From: Candidatus Aenigmatarchaeota archaeon
GTDB lineage: Archaea; Aenigmatarchaeota; Aenigmatarchaeia; CG10238-14
DNA: 64,000 bases
Assembly (NCBI GenBank): GCA_018304545.1
Contig: JAGVVZ010000006.1
Coordinates: 1 to 64,000, forward strand
Reading direction: 5' to 3'
This document shows positions 57,505 to 64,000 of this stretch, piece by piece. A model generated the notes under the pieces. That model did not search any database and was not told the origin of the DNA. It worked only from the letters and a program-made list of their open reading frames with translations. The position numbers were made by a program, and so were the translations under genes. Position 1 is the stretch's first letter; the number at the start of each line of letters is the position of its first letter.

Positions 57505-59937
57505 TCAGAACGATTCATGTCTTCTTCTTCCTTTATGAGGATCATATTTGAAAGTAAACCACAGTATGACAATAACTAGAATGAAAAACAAAATCATTAA
57601 CCAAAACCAATCAGGCAGAGTCATTCTTCTTTTTACATTCAAACTTGAAGTAATGGAATAATTGACTTGCCCGGCAACTGTCAATGTGAACTGATAAATC
57701 TTTTCTTCAGCATCACATGGCACATCAACTGTCGCTTCAACAGGCTTGACCTCATTGGATTTCACATAAATTTTTGTAGACGGCAACAAGAACCATTCAC
57801 CTGTTTCTCCTAGTATTTTCAATTCAAAGGCATCATCATTCTCTCCTTTATTAGTGACCCAAAATTTGATTTTATTTGTTTCACAACTGAAAACATCATA
57901 TTGACTCTGGACTTGTATGAACGGCAAGCCGCCTGCAGAATTAAATTCTCTGGTCAAAGAATCGGAGACGTATTTGTTCGTGGCAAAAGCACTCATCCTA
58001 AATATTCTGCTAAGATCTGTTGGAGTGTAAACTGTGAAAAGGATATCTTTCGTCTGATTGACACCAAGAGAAAATATTGGGGAATAATAAGATTTCCTGA
58101 ATGCCTGCAAACTTGCGATTATATTTCTCTCAGTATTCTTACCGCAATTTGAAATCTTTGCTCTTACATCAACATTTTTTTGTGGAGTGGTCTTGTCCTC
58201 CACCCAGATATCTTCAGCAACCAAGCAATGATCAGGTTTAGAGGACAGCAAATCTTCAATGCTCTTCCCGCCACAGTCTTTCACGACAAACTTCGTAAAT
58301 TCCGTATCCCTGCCTTCTCCCTGAACTATAATCTTTGCCTCATGCATTCCCGGATCTAACTGGAAAGGTTTTATGCCGTATCTTACCGAAAGCATATCAT
58401 CCTCATTCTCATCCAGAATTTCTTCATCATCACCGATCAAAATAAATTTGCCGCTATTATCTTTGACGAAAAACATCGCTTTTATTTTTGAGGGATCTGG
58501 TAACTGTGATTTGATTCTGGCAAAGAGGAACAGCTCCTCATTCTCATCATTGCATATGCTTATCGGACTAACTCCTACATCGTCAATCAATACGAACTGC
58601 GGTGTTTCTTCGATTTCCAATTCCTTGGTTTCTTTATCAGAAGATTCTTCTACAGACGCTTCGACTGTCACGTTGTGAATGCCTTCTGTGAAATTATTTG
58701 CCTTCAGATTGAAGCTGATTGACTGGGATTCTGTTTTCGCCAAATTCAAAGTTTCTGAATCAAACTCTCTGTCGTCTATTGACATGCTAACTGAAACGGG
58801 ATGCTTGCCATCAGGCGCTTCGCTTAATCTGACATTGCTTAGAATTACCATTTCCCCGTCCTGTTTTACAGATGACGGCTGCACTTCGGTGTCATAAACA
58901 TCCACCACAAATTTAACGGGCTTGGATTTTACGACAACCGTCACTGCGTCTAAATCAGCAGCTCCTTTATTATCAGTAACCTTTAACGATATTGCATGGC
59001 TGCCGACAGAATAAACTCTGCTAAAAGATATAGAATTGCTTAATAATATTTCCTCTTCCCTCCATTCGTATGAAACTATGTAGCCATCCGGATCGTATGA
59101 TTTGATTCCATCTAACACTACAAATTCGTTTTCAAAAACTGTTTGGTCAGGACCGGCATCTGCAACTGGCGGCATGTTTTTGATTGTTGTTGTGGTTGGT
59201 GGAACTGTAGTTGACGTGGCTTTGGGATTCACTCTATATCCCCCTGAACCAGAACACATAATAGATCCAGAAATACCTATACAAGTTGCTCCGCCCTTTT
59301 CACCTGTGAAGGTTGCTGTATAAAAATTAGGGTTTAATGTTCTTCCTATCCATGACCACGTGCATACTCCTCCGCTACAGCTGATCGAATCGGGTGAGTT
59401 AGAATTGACATAAGCCCCTCCGCCTGAATTCATAGAGACACATGTGTAACCGTAACTTGATTGCGCTTGGAATGTAACTGTATCTCCAGAAGTTACGCTA
59501 TTTGGTATCACTGTAACGGTAATCGGATCGCAGGTACTTGGAATTGTAGGCGGTGGAGGAGAAGACGGTGGCGCGGTAGATGGTGGTGGTTGATACGGAG
59601 CTTTATACCAAATGGTATTACCGCAATAGCTGCACTTGGTCGAACATACTTGGCCCGGACTGCATGTACTTGTCAGATATTGTCTTTCCCCCTGACAATC
59701 ATCATTGCATCCAGTAGCGGATAGATCCTTGCATGCGGGCTGATTATATTTGGGACACATCTCAATGAGAAATTGCCCTGAGGTGACCTGAGACCCGCAT
59801 CCACCCCAGTTAAATGAACATCCTCTGCCGCATCCGCCTCCAGCATTATAATCACTGCATGAACAGCTAACTGATAAAACTGGTTGGAGCAACAAAACAA
59901 AAGCAAGCAAGATAGATAGATAGAATTTAGAAGACAT
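57505..59937 (-). CDS. Large anchored surface protein with PKD domain, 810 aa
   Basis: A signal peptide (FYLSILLAFVLLLQPVLSVSC) is followed by a Cys-rich N-domain with GGGCGRGC and CSTKCSYCGN, a Pro/Thr linker and an Ig-like Cys domain. A PKD domain (PPVADAGPDQTVFENEFVVL...DPDGYIVSYEW, about 255-340) leads to several CARDB-like beta domains. The C-terminal helix WFWLMILFFILVIVILWFTF is followed by a basic tail (KGRRRHESF), placing the rest outside the cell. It is a probable adhesion or envelope component. Confidence 0.85.
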   Translation of the reverse strand: MSSKFYLSILLAFVLLLQPVLSVSCSCSDYNAGGGCGRGCSFNWGGCGSQVTSGQFLIEMCPKYNQPACKDLSATGCNDDCQGERQYLTSTCSPGQVCSTKCSYCGNTIWYKAPYQPPPSTAPPSSPPPPTIPSTCDPITVTVIPNSVTSGDTVTFQAQSSYGYTCVSMNSGGGAYVNSNSPDSISCSGGVCTWSWIGRTLNPNFYTATFTGEKGGATCIGISGSIMCSGSGGYRVNPKATSTTVPPTTTTIKNMPPVADAGPDQTVFENEFVVLDGIKSYDPDGYIVSYEWREEEILLSNSISFSRVYSVGSHAISLKVTDNKGAADLDAVTVVVKSKPVKFVVDVYDTEVQPSSVKQDGEMVILSNVRLSEAPDGKHPVSVSMSIDDREFDSETLNLAKTESQSISFNLKANNFTEGIHNVTVEASVEESSDKETKELEIEETPQFVLIDDVGVSPISICNDENEELFLFARIKSQLPDPSKIKAMFFVKDNSGKFILIGDDEEILDENEDDMLSVRYGIKPFQLDPGMHEAKIIVQGEGRDTEFTKFVVKDCGGKSIEDLLSSKPDHCLVAEDIWVEDKTTPQKNVDVRAKISNCGKNTERNIIASLQAFRKSYYSPIFSLGVNQTKDILFTVYTPTDLSRIFRMSAFATNKYVSDSLTREFNSAGGLPFIQVQSQYDVFSCETNKIKFWVTNKGENDDAFELKILGETGEWFLLPSTKIYVKSNEVKPVEATVDVPCDAEEKIYQFTLTVAGQVNYSITSSLNVKRRMTLPDWFWLMILFFILVIVILWFTFKYDPHKGRRRHESF

Positions 59938-60110
59938 TCGACTCTAAATATAATTGTATTTAACTAGTATTTCTATTTTGCAATTAGGAACTTTAGCAAT
60001 TTTAATATATATTTCTCGAAGAGTTGAATGAGTTAATTCTAAAAGAACTGAGTTGTAAATGCTCGAAATTAAGTTATATAATTTTATAGTTGTAAATTTT
60101 AGTTGGTAAC

Positions 60111-61058
60111 ATGAAGTTCAATAAAATTGTTATGATCGGAATTGGAGAAACATCATTAGACTCAGTATATTGGAGAAAAATAGATGCACTAGGTGAAAAG
60201 GTAGTTAAACTTTCTAAGGATAGTTCTGAAATTGAAAAGCAACTTATGGATGCCGATTGTTTGGTTGTAGGTTTTGGTGTAAAGGTAGATGAAAACAGGA
60301 TAAAAAATTCACCTAAATTGAAGTATATAGGAATGCTTGGAACAGGTTATGGAAATATTGATGCTAATTATGCGAATAGCAAGAAAATTGCAGTGACAAA
60401 TATTCCAGGATATTCAAGAGAAGCTGTAGCTGAACTTGTCTTTGGAATGATATTGGATCATATAAGAGAATTGGAAAGGGCTAAGCAAAGAGCAAGAAAA
60501 GGTGATTATTCTGATTCGGGATATTTTGTTTCTGAAATTAAAGGAAAGACATTCGGGATAATTGGATTGGGTAGAAATGGAAGCAGAGTTGCGGAAATTG
60601 CTTTAGGTTTCGGTGCAGATGTTAGGTATTGGTCTAGAAACAGAAAAAAAGAATTAGAATCGAAGGGGATAAAATTTGAAGATATAGATGTATTGATTCC
60701 CAAATGCGATCTCTTATCGTTGCATCTTGCGTTAACAAGAGAAACTGAAAATTTTCTGAACGAAAAAAGAATTGAGAAAATCAAGAACGATGCAGTAGTT
60801 ATCAACACTTCTCCCATGGAATTAGTGAATTTAGATGCGTTAGAAAAGAGACTTGTTAAAGGTGATATGACATTTATTTTAGATCATTCTGATGAAATGA
60901 GTGAAGAAAATTTAAGAAAACTTTCAAAATATAAAAATTGTATGATTTATCCGCCAATTGGTTATATAACAAAAGAAGCAAGAATAGCAAAACAGGATAT
61001 TTTCGTTGGGAATATGGAAAATTTCTTGAAAGGATCGCCAACAAATAAAGTTAATTAA
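60111..61058 (+). CDS. D-2-hydroxyacid dehydrogenase homologue, probably catalytically altered
   Basis: The Rossmann NAD site GIIGLGRNGSRVAE and the family fold are clear (315 residues). The catalytic residues are not. The Arg of the usual N-T-A-R-G-x-L-V motif is replaced (NTSPMELV), and the active-site His of the T-P-H-I-G motif is Pro (YPPIGYITKEA). The intermediate acidic region is kept only loosely (DHSDEMSEEN). This suggests a regulatory or changed enzyme, comparable to CtBP-like pseudoenzymes, instead of a PHGDH. It lies just upstream of ppsA but with its own leader. Confidence 0.85.
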   Translation: MKFNKIVMIGIGETSLDSVYWRKIDALGEKVVKLSKDSSEIEKQLMDADCLVVGFGVKVDENRIKNSPKLKYIGMLGTGYGNIDANYANSKKIAVTNIPGYSREAVAELVFGMILDHIRELERAKQRARKGDYSDSGYFVSEIKGKTFGIIGLGRNGSRVAEIALGFGADVRYWSRNRKKELESKGIKFEDIDVLIPKCDLLSLHLALTRETENFLNEKRIEKIKNDAVVINTSPMELVNLDALEKRLVKGDMTFILDHSDEMSEENLRKLSKYKNCMIYPPIGYITKEARIAKQDIFVGNMENFLKGSPTNKVN

Positions 61059-61181
61059 ATCGCGACATCAGATTTTGTAGCTACTGTGCATCGACAATAA
61101 ATCAGTAGATATAAAACAGAAATCAAAAACCAAATCTTTTTAAACTTAATATCATAATATTTGAGATACGGGTTGAATATA

Positions 61182-61223
61182 ATGACGGGTAAAGGAACCG
61201 GTGTAAGCCGGAACATGGTATAA
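61182..61223 (+). other. Possible 13-codon leader ORF before ppsA
   Basis: ATG-TAA frame MTGKGTGVSRNMV in the about 130-nt ppsA leader, with short CCGG repeats (AACCGGTGTAAGCCGGAA). It could be a leader peptide or chance; the ppsA start itself has a GAGGT ribosome-binding site. Confidence 0.25.
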
Positions 61224-61282
61224 TCGTTTACTTATTCTCCTAAATATATCTGTCTGCGATTGCTTTTCTGTGAGGTTTTTCT

Positions 61283-63673
61283 ATGGTTAGTGCTGCCTAT
61301 AACCACCGGACAGAAAAACTGTTGTGGTTGAAAGAAGTCGGAATGAAGGATATCGCACTAGTCGGCGGCAAGAATGCATCACTGGGCGAAATGATTCAGA
61401 ACTTAGCAAGTAAAGGAATAAAAATACCGAATGGGTTTGTTGTCACAACTAATGCATATTTACACTATTTGCGAAGTGCTGGCTTGTATGACAACGTTAT
61501 GAACATAGCTTCTAGCATAGATCACTCTAGTATAAATGATCTAAAAGAAAAGGCGGAAAAAATCAGATGGATGATAACGAACGCGCAAATGCCGAAAGAT
61601 CTGGAAGAAGAAATATACAAATACTATAAAGAATTAGGTGATGGCAAAGAAACAGATGTTGCCGTAAGAAGTTCTGCCACGGCTGAAGATTTGTCTGATG
61701 CATCTTTCGCAGGCCAACAAGAAACTTTCCTCAACGTTAAAGGAAAAAAACATCTGATTGGATCTGTGAAGAACTGCTTCGCGTCGCTGTTTACTGAGAG
61801 AGCCATCTCCTACAGACACAGTAGAAAAATAGATGACGTTGCTATCTCGATCACTGTACAAAAAATGGTTAGAAGCGAACATGCATGCTCGGGTGTCATG
61901 TTTTCCATTGACACAGAAAGCGGATTCAAAGATGTTGTATTAATAAATTCTACATATGGATTAGGTGAAGCTTTGGTAAAAGGCATCGTCAACCCCGATG
62001 AGTTCATAGTTTTCAAACCCACATTAAAGAAAGGATATAAATCAATAATCAGCAAAAAGGTTGGTTCGAAATCTGTAAAGATAATATATTCATCAAAGGG
62101 CACCGAGCAGATAGATGTTCCCGCTCATGACAGAAACAAATTCAGCTTAACTGATGATGAGATAATCCAGCTAGCAAACTATGCATGCATAATTGAAGAT
62201 TATTATAAGAAGCCTATGGACATAGAATGGGCTAAAGATTCGTTAACTGATGAATTACTCATATTACAGGCAAGACCAGAAACAATTCACTCAATCGACA
62301 GCAAAAGCTATATAGAAGAGTATGAATTGAAAGAGAAGAGCAACATATTAGTAAAGGGGCTGTCTGTAGGATCAAAAATAGGTGTGGGAAAAGTAAACGT
62401 TGTTTTGAACAGAAATCAGATGGCTGATTTTAAAGAAGGAGAGATTCTAGTAACAGATATCACTGATCCTGACTGGGAACCTATAATGAAAAAATCATCG
62501 GCTATAGTAACTAACAAGGGCGGGAGAACATGTCACGCTGCCATCGTATCCAGAGAGCTGGGAATTCCCTGCATAGTTGGAACGGAAAAGGCTACTGGAA
62601 TATTGAAAGATGGTCAAGACGTCACCGTATCTTGTGCTGGTGGTGAGATAGGCGAAGTGTATGACGGCAAATTGAAATATGAGATAAGAAAAACGGATAC
62701 GAAACATCTGCCTGAAACAAAAACTAAGATAATGATGAACATTGGCATACCTGATAGCGTATTCTCATACGCCAAAATTCCTTGCGATGGAGTTGGATTG
62801 GCAAGAGAAGAGTTCATCATAAGTTCATATATAGGCATACATCCTTTGGCCTTGGTTGGTTTTGATAAACTAACTGAAGACTATCATAAAGATATTGTCA
62901 AATCGATAAACGAAAAAACGGGAGGATATGAAGATAAAAGGCAATTTTTCATTGATAATTTAGCTCAAGGCGTTGCAAGAATAGCTTCGGCATTCTATCC
63001 GAAAGATGTCATTGTCAGGTTGTCAGATTTCAAGACGAATGAATATTCCAACTTGATCGGCGGCGAACTTTACGAGCCGGTGGAATCAAACCCTATGATC
63101 GGATGGAGGGGCGCATCTAGATATTATGATAATAGATTTATCGATGCTTTCAAATTGGAATGCATTGCTCTGAAAAAAGCGAGAGACGAACTTGGATTGA
63201 CAAACATAAAAATAATGGTGCCGTTCTGCAGAACTCCCGAGGAAGGAAAAAAAGTCATAAAAATAATGGAAGAATGCGGACTCAAGCAGGGAGATGGTTT
63301 GCAGATATATGTCATGTGTGAAATACCATCCAACGTCATACTTGCTGAAGAATTTGCTGAAATATTTGATGGTTTTTCTATCGGTAGCAACGACCTGACA
63401 CAACTGATACTTGGTTTAGACAGAGATTCCGAGTTGGTATCACATATTTATGACGAGAGAAATGAAGCAGTCAAAAAAATGATAAGAAATGTGATAAAAA
63501 CCGTTAAATCAAAAGGAAAGAAAATAGGCATATGCGGACAAGCACCATCGGACTTTCCCGACTTTGCGGAATTTCTGGTCGAATGTGAAATAGACAGCAT
63601 ATCATTAAACCCTGATACAATTATCAAAACTAAAATGCTGATTGCAGAGAAAGAAAAAATTCTTGGGAGATAA
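61283..63673 (+). CDS. ppsA: Phosphoenolpyruvate synthase
   Basis: Converts pyruvate and ATP to PEP, AMP and phosphate, the entry step of gluconeogenesis. 796 residues, the usual size. The ATP-binding domain has GGKNASLGEM, VRSSATAEDLSDASFAGQ and the DIEWA...ILQARPE end. The phosphohistidine is His418 in GGRTCHAAIVSRELGIPC. The PEP/pyruvate barrel has MVPFCRTPEEGKKV, FDGFSIGSNDLTQLILGLDRDS and the catalytic Cys in IGICGQAPSD. A GAGGT ribosome-binding site lies 7 bases before ATG 61283. The next gene (PEP carboxylase) starts 3 bases after its stop, so PEP production and use are coexpressed. Confidence 0.96.
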   Translation: MVSAAYNHRTEKLLWLKEVGMKDIALVGGKNASLGEMIQNLASKGIKIPNGFVVTTNAYLHYLRSAGLYDNVMNIASSIDHSSINDLKEKAEKIRWMITNAQMPKDLEEEIYKYYKELGDGKETDVAVRSSATAEDLSDASFAGQQETFLNVKGKKHLIGSVKNCFASLFTERAISYRHSRKIDDVAISITVQKMVRSEHACSGVMFSIDTESGFKDVVLINSTYGLGEALVKGIVNPDEFIVFKPTLKKGYKSIISKKVGSKSVKIIYSSKGTEQIDVPAHDRNKFSLTDDEIIQLANYACIIEDYYKKPMDIEWAKDSLTDELLILQARPETIHSIDSKSYIEEYELKEKSNILVKGLSVGSKIGVGKVNVVLNRNQMADFKEGEILVTDITDPDWEPIMKKSSAIVTNKGGRTCHAAIVSRELGIPCIVGTEKATGILKDGQDVTVSCAGGEIGEVYDGKLKYEIRKTDTKHLPETKTKIMMNIGIPDSVFSYAKIPCDGVGLAREEFIISSYIGIHPLALVGFDKLTEDYHKDIVKSINEKTGGYEDKRQFFIDNLAQGVARIASAFYPKDVIVRLSDFKTNEYSNLIGGELYEPVESNPMIGWRGASRYYDNRFIDAFKLECIALKKARDELGLTNIKIMVPFCRTPEEGKKVIKIMEECGLKQGDGLQIYVMCEIPSNVILAEEFAEIFDGFSIGSNDLTQLILGLDRDSELVSHIYDERNEAVKKMIRNVIKTVKSKGKKIGICGQAPSDFPDFAEFLVECEIDSISLNPDTIIKTKMLIAEKEKILGR

Positions 63674-63675
63674 AA

Positions 63676-64000
63676 ATGAAAATACCTCGCATAATGTCAA
63701 CACAACATCCCGACTGTGCAAACATGCCTAGTTGGGCAAAGGGAGAAATGTTTACAAACGGGGAGGAAGTAGAAGAGGTACTAAACGCATTTAAATTGGG
63801 ATGTGAGGAGCAGCTATGGGATTGGGAAGGAAAAGATGTTGATTCACATGTTATAAGAAAATTATTTTTGCTGGATAAAAATTTTTTTGAAAAAAATATT
63901 TTAGGAAAAGACGTATTCATTACATATAGAATTCCAAATCCCGATGTAGAAAAAACTGAAAGGAAAATGATTGTGGAAGCGTTGGAATCAATAGCAAGAA
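63676..64000 (+). CDS. ppcA: Archaeal-type PEP carboxylase (5' part, cut by window end)
   Basis: ATG 63676, 3 bases after ppsA. MKIPRIMSTQHPDCANMPSW is the N-terminal signature of the archaeal PEPC family, continuing WAKGEMFTNGEEVEEVLNAF, CEEQLWDWEGKDVDSHV and KDVFITYRIPNPDVEKTERKM. It converts PEP and bicarbonate to oxaloacetate (anaplerosis). Only about 108 residues are inside the window. Confidence 0.93.
   Translation, partial: MKIPRIMSTQHPDCANMPSWAKGEMFTNGEEVEEVLNAFKLGCEEQLWDWEGKDVDSHVIRKLFLLDKNFFEKNILGKDVFITYRIPNPDVEKTERKMIVEALESIAR

Overview
The window reads as AT-rich chromosomal DNA of an uncultivated archaeon. Evidence for Archaea: a tRNA-Arg gene split by bulge-helix-bulge introns, an archaeal-type PEP carboxylase start, a HerA-family ATPase, a protein of the cyclic-2,3-diphosphoglycerate synthetase family, MinD-like and TldD/PmbA proteins, short 5' leaders behind TATA boxes, and two LAGLIDADG inteins in housekeeping genes. 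Many secreted proteins with Thr/Ser-rich linkers and many very small orphan genes would fit a DPANN-type lineage, but the phylum cannot be fixed from this window; that placement is inference.

Layout. 0-4 kb: adenosylcobalamin-type ribonucleotide reductase (nrdJ) with an intein. 4-6 kb: small orphan genes and a MazG-like protein. 6-12.5 kb: suf Fe-S assembly genes sufC-sufB(intein), a small opposite-strand membrane gene, then sufD-sufS-sufU. 12.6-13.1 kb: a RelB/RelE-type toxin-antitoxin pair with palindromic operators, flanked by a 13-bp direct repeat. 13-22 kb: an orphan gene, a PEP-synthase-like protein with unusual domain order, an Ldh2-type dehydrogenase, two convergent M29 aminopeptidases and an aldehyde dehydrogenase. 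22-30.5 kb: a HerA-like ATPase with a membrane partner, two sugar nucleotidyltransferases, a HIT-fold phosphorylase-like protein, tRNA-Pro(GGG), an alpha/beta hydrolase, a MinD-like ATPase and the cDPG-synthetase-family protein. 30.5-39 kb: cell-surface genes, including a 1915-residue secreted protein that combines TolB-like repeats, a peptidoglycan-amidase domain, LysM and Cys-rich modules. 39-43.7 kb: orphan genes and a DUF167-tldD-cupin-pmbA operon.

44.2-52.0 kb: tRNA-Arg(CCT) with two introns, followed by a 7.6-kb integrated element bounded by a 12-bp copy of the tRNA 3' end. It carries a tyrosine integrase, wHTH regulators, a membrane-anchored Mrr-type nuclease, an RHH-like small gene, a D5/P4-type SF3 helicase and a proteasome-fold Ntn hydrolase coupled to a 59-residue ORF. 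52-61 kb: a ParB/SerK-like gene, orphan genes, a half-size MFS protein, a second aldehyde dehydrogenase, a PKD-containing surface protein and a 2-hydroxyacid dehydrogenase homologue lacking catalytic residues. 61.2-64 kb: ppsA followed by the start of archaeal PEP carboxylase (ppcA), cut by the window end.

Together the genes suggest an anaerobic or microaerobic B12-using cell with gluconeogenic/anaplerotic PEP metabolism, its own Fe-S assembly, peptide and aldehyde catabolism and a large surface proteome. The most notable items are the integrated element, the amidase/LysM giant protein, the doubly interrupted tRNA-Arg, and a near-identical promoter element shared by four dispersed small orphan genes.
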